40,929 nucleotides of DNA, taken from positions 1-40,929 of the forward strand of contig JAKSLE010000022.1 of assembly GCA_024401365.1 (NCBI GenBank), written 5' to 3'. The position numbers were made by a program, and so were the translations under genes. Positions 26,651 to 36,749 of this stretch are shown piece after piece. Positions within the stretch are counted from its first letter, which is position 1; the number at the start of each line of letters is the position of its first letter. The notes under the pieces are model-generated. The model made no database searches, had not been told where the DNA came from, and saw only the letters and a list, made by a program, of their open reading frames with translations. This DNA comes from Bacteroidales bacterium. Lineage in GTDB: Bacteria; Bacteroidota; Bacteroidia; Bacteroidales; Marinilabiliaceae.

Positions 26651-26731
26651 TGGGAGGGATAGGATTCGAACCTATGAAGCCGAAGCAACAGATTTACAGT
26701 CTGCCCCATTTGACCGCTCTGGAACCCTCCC
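26651..26731 (-). tRNA. tRNA-Tyr(GTA)
   Basis: Read on the minus strand, acceptor GGGAGGG (26731-26725) pairs with CCCTCCC (26658-26652), and A is the discriminator (26651). The anticodon stem CAGA/TCTG encloses a loop with GTA. A long class II variable arm and T loop TTCGAAT are present. CCA is not encoded. Confidence 0.95.
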
Positions 26732-26786
26732 AGAGCCCGCTATCGGTATTTGATATAGTATCTTATTTCCTTCCCGATTGCGAGTG

Positions 26787-26817
26787 CAAAGGTATGACTA
26801 TTTTTGTAATCTCCAAA
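26787..26817 (-). promoter_or_regulatory. Promoter of tRNA-Tyr, overlapping the 3' end of ribH
   Basis: On the minus strand: TTTG (26817-26814), 19 bases, TACCTTTG (26794-26787), an exact match. The -33 box is inside the last codons of ribH. Confidence 0.85.
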
Positions 26818-27292
26818 GTAAATCCACCATTTTTATTGCTGTAATGGCGCATTCGGTACCTTTGTTTCCCAAGGCGCCGCCGCAGCGAGCCTCTGCCTGA
26901 GCGAGGTTGTCTGTTGTTAAAAGACCGAAAACGAACGACTTATTGTATTTGACGTTCAGGTCTGTGATACCCTGAGTTGTACCAGAACATACATAGTCGA
27001 AATGAGGGGTGTCACCACGGATTACGCAACCAAGAGCTATGATAGCGTCGGAATCGGTATATTCTGCCATCCATTTTGAGCCAGAGGTGAGTTCGAAGCT
27101 ACCTGGTACCCATTCTACGCGGATATTCTCCTCTTTTGCGCCGTTATCGAGGAGGGCCTGTACGGCGCCTTCGAGGAGGGCGCCTGTAATATTGCGGTTC
27201 CACTCTGCCACTACGATACCGAATTTCATATTAGCTGCGCTAGGAACTGTGGATGCGTCGTATTCTGAAAGGTTGTGAAGTATTGATGCCAT
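26798..27292 (-). CDS. ribH: 6,7-dimethyl-8-ribityllumazine synthase
   Basis: A 164-residue enzyme of riboflavin synthesis that condenses 5-amino-6-ribitylaminouracil with dihydroxybutanone phosphate. Family sequences are [13 protein letters not shown] near 24-36, VPGSFELT near 63-70, [18 protein letters not shown] near 85-102 (the GDT-H region with the catalytic His), and [15 protein letters not shown] near 121-135. Length is normal. It lies downstream of the TPR gene; an intervening terminator hairpin suggests partial read-through or an unseen promoter. No other rib genes are present. Confidence 0.95.
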   Translation of the reverse strand: MASILHNLSEYDASTVPSAANMKFGIVVAEWNRNITGALLEGAVQALLDNGAKEENIRVEWVPGSFELTSGSKWMAEYTDSDAIIALGCVIRGDTPHFDYVCSGTTQGITDLNVKYNKSFVFGLLTTDNLAQAEARCGGALGNKGTECAITAIKMVDLLWRLQK

Positions 27293-27316
27293 ATTAGTGG
27301 GGTATTTTGTTTTGTA

Positions 27317-27357
27317 CTAAAAAAGTCGCAAGAGGGTAGCCTGCTTGCGACTTTTAT
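27317..27357 (-). terminator. Rho-independent terminator between the TPR gene and ribH
   Basis: On the minus strand AAGTCGCAAG (27353-27344) pairs with CTTGCGACTT (27332-27323), followed by further T (complement of the A run from 27318). It lies only about 25 bases before the ribH start. Confidence 0.8.
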
Positions 27358-27376
27358 GATGTGTGAAATACTCTGA

Positions 27377-28054
27377 TTAGTCTACTGTAGCGATTGACTT
27401 CTCGATGTCACGAGCTACATTGCTACGAGAGTACTTATCCTTGATTGTCTGATAAGCTGCCTTAGCCTCAGCCTTCTTGCCTGCTGCGCGGTATGCATCG
27501 CCGAGCTTCTTGAGGAAGATTGGAGAAGCGATAGCGTTGTCGGCATTAGCTGCCTTCTTGTAAGCTGCGATAGCTGCCTCTGTGTTGCCGAGCTCAGACT
27601 CAGCGTCACCGATAAGACCCTTAGCCATTGTATTGAGAGCGTCGTCATCAGAAGAGAAAGAATCGAAATTCTTCTTAGCCTCTGCGAACTGACCGAGGTT
27701 AAGCTGGCAGATACCTGCATAGTACTTAGCGAGCTCACCTGCTGGTGTTGAGCCATATTTGTCGATTACAGCGAGGAACCCGTCGTTCATGCCGTCGCCG
27801 TTGAGGGCGAGATTGAAGCTATCTACCTCGAAATAGTACTGAGCGTTGAAGATAGAAGCCTGAGCCTCCTTCTTTAATGGCTCGCGGTAGAGAGAGTTGT
27901 AAGCCCATACGAGTGCTACGACACCAAGAATAACGAGAGCAACTGTAATGATTGTCTTCTGATTCTTTTCGATAAACTGTTCTGTACGCGAGAGAGCGAT
28001 CTCTACATCCTGCAAGCTCTTTTCAGCCTGATCCATTTGTGATTTATCTGACAT
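27377..28054 (-). CDS. Membrane-anchored tetratricopeptide repeat protein (YfgM-like)
   Basis: A 225-residue protein with a charged cytoplasmic N-terminus of about 33 residues, one membrane helix (about 35-53, IITVALVILGVVALVWAY), and an exported part with Ala-rich TPR helices (YYAGICQLNLGQFAEAKKNF; AYRAAGKKAEAKAAYQTI). The layout matches YfgM/ancillary SecYEG-type proteins and similar tetratricopeptide proteins of Bacteroidota, usually linked to envelope protein folding, but no specific partner is visible. It has its own exact housekeeping promoter and a terminator, with ribH downstream. Confidence 0.85.
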   Translation of the reverse strand: MSDKSQMDQAEKSLQDVEIALSRTEQFIEKNQKTIITVALVILGVVALVWAYNSLYREPLKKEAQASIFNAQYYFEVDSFNLALNGDGMNDGFLAVIDKYGSTPAGELAKYYAGICQLNLGQFAEAKKNFDSFSSDDDALNTMAKGLIGDAESELGNTEAAIAAYKKAANADNAIASPIFLKKLGDAYRAAGKKAEAKAAYQTIKDKYSRSNVARDIEKSIATVD

Positions 28055-28084
28055 TGTTTTATTAGTTTTCTATTTTTAGCGGTG

Positions 28085-28115
28085 CAAATTTAGGGTATTT
28101 TACTTGTACTGCAAA
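28085..28115 (-). promoter_or_regulatory. Housekeeping promoter of the TPR gene
   Basis: On the minus strand: TTTG (28115-28112), 19 bases, TAAATTTG (28092-28085), an exact match to the Bacteroidota consensus, about 30 bases before the ATG. Confidence 0.85.
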
Positions 28116-28174
28116 ATCTTTTGAAACACTTTTTTAAGATTTTGGCGCAATATGTGGTAGATTTATTCAACTTT

Positions 28175-28948
28175 CTAGTTGTTGGGTATATAGAGAGCCG
28201 TTTTATCATCCGACAAAGTACGTAGGGGGAGTTGGTACAATTGCGACAGTAAATCCGCATTTAACAGTTCAGAAGCAGGACCCTCGTTGAAAGTCGTACC
28301 ATCCTTAATCAGAAGCAGATAGTCGGCGTAACGTGAAGCTAAATTTATGTCGTGCATAACCATGACTACTGTACGGTTGTGCGTTGATATTTCGCTTTTC
28401 AAAATCTGCATTATAGACTCCTGGTGGCGGAGGTCGAGGTTAGCTGTGGGCTCATCAAGGAGCATTATAGGAGTATCCTGAATGATAGCGCGAGCGATAG
28501 CCGTCAGTTGTCGTTCTCCTCCGCTGATATCAGACAATGCCTTATGGGCAATGTGAGACAATCCCAGATGAGACAAAATGCTATTAGTCAGTGCTTTATC
28601 CTCGTTGGAGTCAGACAGAGAAAAAAGCGGTCTATGGGGAGTTCGACCCAATAAGGCGTATTCGAAGACAGACAACGGCAGAGGCTCGGTAAACTGGGAT
28701 ACCAGCGAAATCTTTTGAGACAGAGCGCGTTGAGACATTGCGGAGAGGGGGGAGCCACATATAGAGACAACCTCTGCAGGAGATGGGATAAGTCGGCACA
28801 GCGCTTTCAATAGCGTAGACTTTCCGCACCCATTTTCGCCTAGGATAGCTGTAAGTTTTCCCTCGGGAATAGACGCAGAGAGCCCGTTCAGCACCCTATG
28901 GGCACCGTAAGAGGCGTGGAGATTATCTATTTTGATGCAAATACTCAT
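28175..28948 (-). CDS. ABC transporter ATP-binding protein, BtuD/FecE type
   Basis: A 257-residue cytoplasmic ATPase of a metal-chelate importer (cobalamin, haem or siderophore). Walker A is GENGCGKST (37-45), the signature is SGGERQLTAIARAI (about 141-154), Walker B ends in IMLLDEPTANLD, and the switch His is in VMVMHDINLA. Its ATG overlaps the stop of the permease gene (four bases). It is the last gene of the run that begins with gyrB; no convincing terminator was found after it. Confidence 0.9.
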   Translation of the reverse strand: MSICIKIDNLHASYGAHRVLNGLSASIPEGKLTAILGENGCGKSTLLKALCRLIPSPAEVVSICGSPLSAMSQRALSQKISLVSQFTEPLPLSVFEYALLGRTPHRPLFSLSDSNEDKALTNSILSHLGLSHIAHKALSDISGGERQLTAIARAIIQDTPIMLLDEPTANLDLRHQESIMQILKSEISTHNRTVVMVMHDINLASRYADYLLLIKDGTTFNEGPASELLNADLLSQLYQLPLRTLSDDKTALYIPNN

Positions 28949-29934
28949 GCTTTACGGTAGTTGATCCATAAGAACATTATTCCGCCTAGGAGTCCTGTAA
29001 TAACGCCAACGGGCAACTCCTGAGGGAAGATTATATGGCGAGCCACTATGTCGCACAACAATAAAATAGATGCACCGATAAGCATGCTACAAGGCAAAGA
29101 AAAGCGTCGATCCTGTCCCACCAGAGCCACGGTAAAGTGAGGAACGACCATACCGACGAAAGCGATTACGCCAGCAGAAGCGACGCAGACTGCCGATAAA
29201 CATGAGGCTACAGCAAGTACGACAGGAACAAAAATAGACGTGCGAATACCTAATGTATGGGCGTCGACTGAGCCTAGTAGCAGTATATTCAGCAGATTTC
29301 CCAAAAATGGCGCTAATGCTAGAAACACTAAGGCTATGGTTGTACAAGAGTAAGCGACGCCAGTTGATACGCCTTCGAAGCCACCTATAGACCAGCTAAT
29401 GATGCTGCTCATTTGCTCGCGAGTAGATAGGCTAAGCAAGAGAGTTGTTATGGCGCTGGAGACAAAGCTGAATACAATACCTGAAAGAAGAATATGGGAA
29501 GAAGAGGTCTGTTTAGAGAATCCTATTGAGAAAGGATTGGCGATGAAAAAGATTGAGGCGAGTGATCCCAGAAGGGCGAAAATCATATTTCCATTACCAT
29601 TTAGGATGCCGGACAATCCCATAGAGATACAGATAGCGACACCGACTAAAGCTCCGCCAGATACGCCTAAGGTGTATGGTTCGACCAGAGGGTTGCGGAA
29701 GACGGTCTGCATTATGATACCCGAAGCTCCAAGAAGAGCTCCCACGGATAATGCTATAAGGGTACGAGGGAGGCGTAGTTCGGAAAAGATGATATACTCT
29801 ACGCTATCGGAATTTAGAGAAGAGATATTCAGTAACTGAGAAATGGATAATCCGTTTTCGCCTATGCATAGAGAAAGAGCGAATGTCAAGAGACACAAAG
29901 CTGCAATTACTATTATAGAGGCGATACGTCGCAT
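28945..29934 (-). CDS. FecCD/BtuC-family ABC transporter permease
   Basis: A 329-residue inner-membrane protein with about ten hydrophobic segments, typical of BtuC/FecCD/FhuB permeases. Recognisable family sequences are LRLPRTLIALSVGALLGASGIIMQTVFRNPLVEPYTLG-like (about 50-90), GVIAFVGMVVPH near residue 255 and the ending GVITGLLGGIMFLWI. It would pair with the ATPase encoded downstream and the binding protein upstream. Confidence 0.92.
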   Translation of the reverse strand: MRRIASIIVIAALCLLTFALSLCIGENGLSISQLLNISSLNSDSVEYIIFSELRLPRTLIALSVGALLGASGIIMQTVFRNPLVEPYTLGVSGGALVGVAICISMGLSGILNGNGNMIFALLGSLASIFFIANPFSIGFSKQTSSSHILLSGIVFSFVSSAITTLLLSLSTREQMSSIISWSIGGFEGVSTGVAYSCTTIALVFLALAPFLGNLLNILLLGSVDAHTLGIRTSIFVPVVLAVASCLSAVCVASAGVIAFVGMVVPHFTVALVGQDRRFSLPCSMLIGASILLLCDIVARHIIFPQELPVGVITGLLGGIMFLWINYRKA

Positions 29935-29948
29935 GTAGACAATCTTAG

Positions 29949-30755
29949 TTATTCGGACAATGCCTCATATATAGTCTGCAAAGTCTCGCGGAAGAACTGA
30001 GGAGTAGGGCAGCACGACTTATTGGCATCCACTATCACTGTTTTGCAATGAGGGATAAGTCGTTTCCACTCAGAAGCCTCGGCAGAAGCCAGGCTCATAT
30101 CACCCATGTCCGATATAAATATTACGTCTGGGCGTTGAGTAAGCACATGCTCTCGGCTTATCTGGCCGTTGTTAGAAGAGACAATATTATCTATTCTAAA
30201 AGCAGAAATATACTCACTCATGTAAGAATCCGGGGTAACTGCCCACAGAGGATTTGTACCGATTTGGAAGAGTGCCTTAGTGAATTTGACGCTTTTGAGG
30301 AGAAAATTCTTAGAAGCTATGCTATCTCGGATAGCCTTTACGTTGTCCAATTCGCGAGAGAGGTAGTCCTGAGTCTTGCCCTGTTCCTCGATAGCTGAAC
30401 CTATGTGCAAGGTAGTAATTACTATTTCGTCGAAAGAAGAAGGGGTAGGGAAGTCAACCACCTCTATACCCAATGATTTCAGTCGAGAAATGATATTAGG
30501 CTTAGTAAAAGCCATAGTAAACACTACGTCGGGGCGGAGGGCTACGATACTCTCAAGGTTTGTAGACAAAACATCGCCTACCACTGTTGCACCCTCTATT
30601 TCAGGGCAATAAGAAGTTCGTCCTACGATAGTATTCTCGGCTCCCATCTGTTGGATGGTGTATGTAATAGAGGGAGCCAGGCTGACTACGCGTTTTTGTC
30701 CCAAGATTTGGACCGTAATCAGAGCTACAAATAGCAAAGAGAGAAATCTCATCAT
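29949..30755 (-). CDS. BtuF/FecB-type substrate-binding protein
   Basis: A 268-residue exported binding protein of the helical-backbone metal receptor family. A signal peptide (about 1-19) precedes KRVVSLAPSITYTIQQMGA, the usual BtuF opening, then GDVLSTNLESIVALRPDVVF and a second lobe with LTQRPDVIFISDM. There is no lipobox Cys at the signal cleavage site, so it is likely soluble periplasmic. With the next two genes it makes a complete importer. The ligand may be a corrinoid, haem or iron chelate; no riboswitch or Fur site is seen because the genes sit inside a longer operon. Confidence 0.85.
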   Translation of the reverse strand: MMRFLSLLFVALITVQILGQKRVVSLAPSITYTIQQMGAENTIVGRTSYCPEIEGATVVGDVLSTNLESIVALRPDVVFTMAFTKPNIISRLKSLGIEVVDFPTPSSFDEIVITTLHIGSAIEEQGKTQDYLSRELDNVKAIRDSIASKNFLLKSVKFTKALFQIGTNPLWAVTPDSYMSEYISAFRIDNIVSSNNGQISREHVLTQRPDVIFISDMGDMSLASAEASEWKRLIPHCKTVIVDANKSCCPTPQFFRETLQTIYEALSE

Positions 30756-30761
30756 GGTAAA

Positions 30762-31472
30762 TTAAGCAGTAAAGAGGAAAATTGTAGGCTTCTTGTGAAA
30801 ATCAGGTGTTCCAGCCTTCATCCATTCAGAAATAGACCTAGTAACTATGCTCTCTGAGGGGCAAGCCACGTCGGTAGCTATGCACAAGCGTGTAGATGGT
30901 CGCAATATACGAGTAAGATCCTCGAAAAGCTTGACATTGCGGTAAGGCGTCTCTATAAATATCTGTGTCTGGCGTTCCTTGGCAGAGCGTTCCTCCATGC
31001 GGCGGATACGTTTCTCCAATTCGCCCTTATCCACGGGCAAGTAGCCTACGAAGGCAAAATTCTGGCCATTCATACCAGAAGCCATCATAGCCAAGAGGAT
31101 AGAAGAAGGGCCTATGAGAGGCACAACCTGGAGGCCCATACGGTGGGCTGCCTCTACGGCAAGGGCGCCTGGGTCTGCTATACCAGGGCAGCCTGCCTCG
31201 GACATTATACCTATATCATTACCCTCCAAAGCAGGAGTCAAGAGAGGTTTGATTTCCTCCCATTTAGTATCCTTATTAAGTTGCTGTATAGAGAGTTCGT
31301 CGATAACTATCGCCTTATCCATTCGTTTCAGGTATCGGCGAGCGGTACGAATCTCCTCCACCAAAAAAAACTTAAGACGACGTACAACATCAATGTTATA
31401 CGTCGGCATAGTCTGTTCGGCGGTTGATTCGTCGCCTAAAAAAGTAGGTATCAGATAAACTTTACCTTTCAT
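30762..31472 (-). CDS. RsmI-like SAM-dependent methyltransferase
   Basis: A 236-residue enzyme with the tetrapyrrole-methylase fold, related to RsmI, which modifies C1402 of 16S rRNA. The central GIMSEAGCPGIADPGALAVEAAH (about 88-110) and VVPLIGPSSILLAMMASGMNGQNFAFVGYLP-like stretch (about 115-146) follow RsmI closely. It is shorter than E. coli RsmI (286), as is a common Bacteroidota version that lacks the C-terminal domain. Being beside a corrinoid-type importer invites confusion with cobalamin-pathway methylases, but the motifs point to RsmI. It starts 16 bases after the esterase gene ends. Confidence 0.85.
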   Translation of the reverse strand: MKGKVYLIPTFLGDESTAEQTMPTYNIDVVRRLKFFLVEEIRTARRYLKRMDKAIVIDELSIQQLNKDTKWEEIKPLLTPALEGNDIGIMSEAGCPGIADPGALAVEAAHRMGLQVVPLIGPSSILLAMMASGMNGQNFAFVGYLPVDKGELEKRIRRMEERSAKERQTQIFIETPYRNVKLFEDLTRILRPSTRLCIATDVACPSESIVTRSISEWMKAGTPDFHKKPTIFLFTA

Positions 31473-31488
31473 TTATTGCAATTAGTTA

Positions 31489-32721
31489 TTATTCATTTGT
31501 GGCGGCAAAATTCTCCTCTAAGAAACCGATAAGTTCGTTTGCCATTTTCTCCTGCTGAGCCATACTAGGGTGGTAGTCGGCACCGAAACCGAGGTCGCCT
31601 GTCTGAGGAGACATATCGAATCGGTACAAGAGCTTATCCTGAGGATTCTGAGTAAGAATTCTATCGAGACAATATTTTACGTCGATCAAAGCCTGACCGC
31701 CGAGCATTGAGCCAGACAAGAAAATGATTGCGCTACTTGGGTAGGTTTCGCGCAATGTCTGATAGAAAGACAAGTATGCCTCGCCCAACTTATCGATATC
31801 GTAGTTATCCAAACTTGTATCGTTTGTACCCAAGTTTACGAATATGAAGTTAGGCTGATAAGACCTGTGGTCCCATGTGTAAGACTCGTTGTCGAACAAT
31901 GTGCGGTGGAACTGCTGAGTCATATTTATGCGACTTCCCTCGCGCTTATCGCCATAATTGCGGTATACGCCGATGCCCGAGCGAGAGATAGAATGCCACT
32001 GAGCGTTGAAATAGCGGGCAGTAATAGCTGCGTAGCTATAATAGTGGTTCTCGGTCAGGTAATCGAACCCATGTTTAGGGTCGTCATCCTCTACGCCATA
32101 TCCGCAAGTGATAGAGTTGCCGATAAACAAGAACTTGAGGCCGTTCAATATAGGCTTTTCGAGGAGGGCTTTCTCTCCGCAGAGGCGGAATCCGTAGAAA
32201 GTAGGATTATGGGCATAGCCCTCGGTAGCCAGCATGATACGTATAGAGTGAGGTCCAGCTGAGAGAGAATCGACATACATTACATCTGTATCCTCGCCGA
32301 ACTCCCATCGTTCAGGTTCGCCCTCGTCCAAAGAAACCATGAAAGAACCAGAGCCTGCTCTCATTTTGACGCCAATATAGTTACCCTTGAAATTGGCGAT
32401 GATAGATGAGCCAGGGTAGTTGAACCTTACAGAGCCATCCTCGTCGTAGACGAAGCGGCCCATATAAGCTATTCTTGGGTTAGAAGCTTTGTAGAAGAGA
32501 CTATAGTCTGGGTATTGGATAATCTCGGAGCTTCCGTAGAGGGTTTCATCGTATTCTTCGTATTCAACTTCATCATCATTATATTCATCGCTTTTGAAGA
32601 ATTCGGACACTTTATCCCAGAAGCCAGTAGATTCTGTCTGGTCGTCATCCTTGGACATTATACCTATAGTACCATAGATAATCAGGCCTATGGCGATTAT
32701 GAATAAAGGTTTTCCGCTCAT
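31489..32721 (-). CDS. SGNH esterase, CE2-like, membrane anchored
   Basis: A 410-residue predicted exported carbohydrate esterase. An N-terminal membrane helix (about 4-22), an acidic linker (about 24-65) and a jelly-roll domain (about 85-190) lead to an SGNH hydrolase domain: FIGNSITCGYG with nucleophile S203, NLGTND for the oxyanion hole, and GADYHPS with the Asp-His pair. This two-domain order is that of CE2 acetyl-xylan esterases, which remove acetyl groups from plant polysaccharides. It lies 32 bases after gyrB on the same strand, an unexpected place for a polysaccharide-active enzyme. Confidence 0.85.
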   Translation of the reverse strand: MSGKPLFIIAIGLIIYGTIGIMSKDDDQTESTGFWDKVSEFFKSDEYNDDEVEYEEYDETLYGSSEIIQYPDYSLFYKASNPRIAYMGRFVYDEDGSVRFNYPGSSIIANFKGNYIGVKMRAGSGSFMVSLDEGEPERWEFGEDTDVMYVDSLSAGPHSIRIMLATEGYAHNPTFYGFRLCGEKALLEKPILNGLKFLFIGNSITCGYGVEDDDPKHGFDYLTENHYYSYAAITARYFNAQWHSISRSGIGVYRNYGDKREGSRINMTQQFHRTLFDNESYTWDHRSYQPNFIFVNLGTNDTSLDNYDIDKLGEAYLSFYQTLRETYPSSAIIFLSGSMLGGQALIDVKYCLDRILTQNPQDKLLYRFDMSPQTGDLGFGADYHPSMAQQEKMANELIGFLEENFAATNE

Positions 32722-32753
32722 AATGAGATGAATACTAGGTGGTAATACGAATA

Positions 32754-34724
<1,971 letters not shown>

Positions 34725-34748
34725 CTATAACAAGTGTAATTAACGTGG

Positions 34749-34779
34749 CAAAGATACTAAATTTGATTGGATATAAAAA
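34749..34779 (-). promoter_or_regulatory. Promoter of gyrB
   Basis: On the minus strand: TTTT (34779-34776), 19 bases, TATCTTTG (34756-34749). One mismatch to the consensus, at the -33 box. Confidence 0.65.
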
Positions 34780-34876
34780 ATAAATTAAGAGGATAAAAAT
34801 TGGGGTTGAAAATAGTCAATAATTGAGGGCATTTTTGAGGGGGATGAGGGGGTGGCAGGGTGGAGTGTAAAATTTT

Positions 34877-34893
34877 TTGGCACGGTGTTTGCA
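34877..34893 (+). promoter_or_regulatory. Sigma-54 (RpoN) promoter of the His-rich protein gene
   Basis: TTGGCACGGTGTTTGCA matches the -24/-12 consensus TTGGCACGNNNNTTGCA at every fixed base, with GG and GC exactly ten bases apart. Transcription should start near 34904, about 39 bases before the ATG at 34943. No TAnnTTTG box is found in this gap on the plus strand. Confidence 0.75.
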
Positions 34894-34942
34894 GTTGGTT
34901 AGACAACGAACTTAAGTATTAACCCAATAAATACTGAAAGCC

Positions 34943-35491
34943 ATGAAAACAATAGTAACAATGATATTTGGCATGATGTTTATTATGACATCTGCATTTG
35001 CTCAAGGTCCACATCACCATGGTTATGGTCCACATAGAGGGCATATTTCAAGATATGTACATGGGCCAAAGTATCATCCGGCGGTAGTTGTACATCACGA
35101 TGCTCCGATGTACTGTACACACAGTCACTGTGACAGGGGAGCCACGCTGATGGTAAGCATCAATGGTATTACCGATATTGAGGCATCACGCCTTGCGATA
35201 GGGTTGCCAGGTCACATTCAGATAGTAAATGAGTTTGGCTTAGGAGACCGCAGATATATGCCATCGGCAGATTTGCGCTTGGAAGTAAGGCATTTGCATG
35301 GCAGTGACTATGTAGTGGAACTGATAGATGCTCATGCGCCTAGGCATGCTGCTTTGGTAGCATCGTGGGCCGTAGACAGGCTATTCAGCAATGCACGCTG
35401 GAATATAGAGCGTTGTCTAAGTGCCCACAAGCATGAGATACACAGAATAGCGATGGACTGGACAGACCATCACCATCGCCATAGAGGTTAG
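34943..35491 (+). CDS. Histidine-rich secreted protein of unknown function
   Basis: A 182-residue exported protein not assigned to a family. The signal peptide ends SAFAQ at 21. The mature N-terminus (about 22-65) is packed with His (GPHHHGYGPHRGH, then YHPAVVVHHDAP and THSHCD), and the C-terminus ends DHHHRHRG. Between them is a folded-looking middle with VSINGITDIEASRLAIGLPG and RLEVRHLHGSDYVVELID. His clusters at both ends suggest zinc, nickel or copper binding in the periplasm or at the surface. It is controlled by a sigma-54 type promoter. A hairpin follows, so it is probably alone in its transcript. Confidence 0.8.
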   Translation: MKTIVTMIFGMMFIMTSAFAQGPHHHGYGPHRGHISRYVHGPKYHPAVVVHHDAPMYCTHSHCDRGATLMVSINGITDIEASRLAIGLPGHIQIVNEFGLGDRRYMPSADLRLEVRHLHGSDYVVELIDAHAPRHAALVASWAVDRLFSNARWNIERCLSAHKHEIHRIAMDWTDHHHRHRG

Positions 35492-35526
35492 GTTATATTA
35501 GGATATAGATTATTATTTGTTGGTAT

Positions 35527-35566
35527 GTGCGAGGTCGGCCGAGACGGTTGGCCTCGCATTATTATT
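35527..35566 (+). terminator. Probable terminator after the His-rich gene
   Basis: TGCGAGG (35528-35534) pairs with CCTCGCA (35552-35558), with an inner GGCC/GGTT stem; the tail TTATTATT is only moderately T-rich. Confidence 0.6.
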
Positions 35567-35602
35567 CGCTTGTTTAAGAAACGTGAAAACTACGAGGTAG
35601 TA

Positions 35603-35633
35603 GTTGTATTTTATGTTGAAGTAACTACCTTTG
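35603..35633 (+). promoter_or_regulatory. Promoter of the cyclophilin gene
   Basis: GTTG (35603-35606), 19 bases, TACCTTTG (35626-35633): one mismatch to the consensus. The box covers the TTG at 35631, so translation cannot start there. Confidence 0.7.
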
Positions 35634-35663
35634 CGATTGAAACTAAAATTACGGCAAGATCTT

Positions 35664-36401
35664 ATGTCAATAGTTAAGATAGAGACATCGATGGGTGACA
35701 TTGTTGTGCGCCTTTACGATGAGACACCTCTCCACAAGGAGAATTTCCTCAAGTTGGTCAAGGAAGGGTATTATGACGGCACGATATTTCACAGAGTGAT
35801 TAAGGGGTTCATGGTACAAGGAGGAGATCCTGACACCAAGAATGCCAAGAAAGGTGCCAACTATGGTTCAGGTGGACCAGACTACACTATAGAAGCAGAG
35901 ATAAAGTCGGGCTTATTCCACAAGAGGGGTGCGTTGGCGGCTGCGCGTCTTGGCGACGAATTTAATCCAGAGAGGCGTTCGAGCGGATCGCAATTCTACA
36001 TTGTATGGGGAGAAGTCTACAATGAAGGCAAGCTCAACCAATATATCAAGCAGATGGCGATGGTAGCCGAGCAGAATATCCTTGACAGGCTTGCGCAAGA
36101 ACACAGGTCGGAGATAATGGAGTTGAGGAAGAACAGAGACAGGGCAGGGTTATCGGCATTGCAAGACAAGCTTATGGCGGAAGCTAAGGCAGAAGCCAAG
36201 AGCAAGAAAGTAGGCATGAGTGACGAGCAGAAGCAAGCCTATACGACAGTAGGCGGTACCCCATTCCTTGACGGAGAGTACACAGTATTTGGAGAAGTAG
36301 TTGAGGGATTAGAGATAGTAGAGAAGATACAAGCGGTAAAGACCTTGACAGGGGACAGACCTGTAGAAGATGTGGTACTAGTCTCGGCGAAATTGGCGTA
36401 A
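35664..36401 (+). CDS. Cyclophilin-type peptidylprolyl isomerase
   Basis: A 245-residue prolyl isomerase, without a visible signal peptide, so probably cytosolic. Catalytic cyclophilin motifs are FHRVIKGFMVQGGDP (about 44-58) and SGSQFYIVWG (about 110-119), ending with TVFGEVVEGLEIVEKI. Between the last two lies a charged helical insertion of about 85 residues (rich in Lys, Glu and Ala), much larger than in E. coli PpiB, as in many Bacteroidota cyclophilins. The open frame extends to 35631, but the promoter box there and the start MSIVKIETSMGD favour the ATG at 35664. Confidence 0.92.
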   Translation: MSIVKIETSMGDIVVRLYDETPLHKENFLKLVKEGYYDGTIFHRVIKGFMVQGGDPDTKNAKKGANYGSGGPDYTIEAEIKSGLFHKRGALAAARLGDEFNPERRSSGSQFYIVWGEVYNEGKLNQYIKQMAMVAEQNILDRLAQEHRSEIMELRKNRDRAGLSALQDKLMAEAKAEAKSKKVGMSDEQKQAYTTVGGTPFLDGEYTVFGEVVEGLEIVEKIQAVKTLTGDRPVEDVVLVSAKLA

Positions 36402-36426
36402 AGACGACAGACATATATAAGATAAT

Positions 36427-36465
36427 GGGCACAGGCTTCGGAGAGAGGTCTGTGCTCTGTTTTTG
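36427..36465 (+). terminator. Rho-independent terminator of the cyclophilin gene
   Basis: GGGCACAGGC (36427-36436) pairs with GTCTGTGCTC (36448-36457) over ten positions, then TGTTTTTG. Confidence 0.85.
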
Positions 36466-36483
36466 TGTATATAGAGATAAGCG

Positions 36484-36683
36484 TTTGGTCGTAATTTTTT
36501 GTTTTTGAGATAGGTTTTTGGGGAGTGAGATTGTAGTTTGTAGATAGTGTGTAGATACGGCGAAGTCAGTTTTTGGTCGTAATTTTTTGTTTTTGTGGTA
36601 TGTTTTTGGGGAGTGAGATTGTAGTTTGTAGATAGCGTGTAGATACGGTGAGGTCAGTTTTTGGTCGTAAATTTTGTTTTTGG
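36484..36683 (+). repeat. Intergenic tandem repeat, 88-bp period
   Basis: Units start at 36484 and 36572, with a partial third at 36660; the 88-base spacing is exact. Each begins with TTTGGTCGTAA and continues with a T tract, then a G+T-rich body. The core TTGGTCGTAATTTTT is shared with the repeat at 17408. The remainder of the 470-base gap (36684-36871) holds the promoter of the next gene. Confidence 0.85.
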
Positions 36684-36749
36684 CAAAAATGGTAATGTAG
36701 ATAATTAGGTGTTGTTTGTCGATAGGAGAGAGGTGATTGTCTATGAAGG

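Noticed and set aside
30756-30761. Cobalamin riboswitch before the btuF-like gene
   Set aside because: Only six bases separate it from the upstream gene, so no leader exists.
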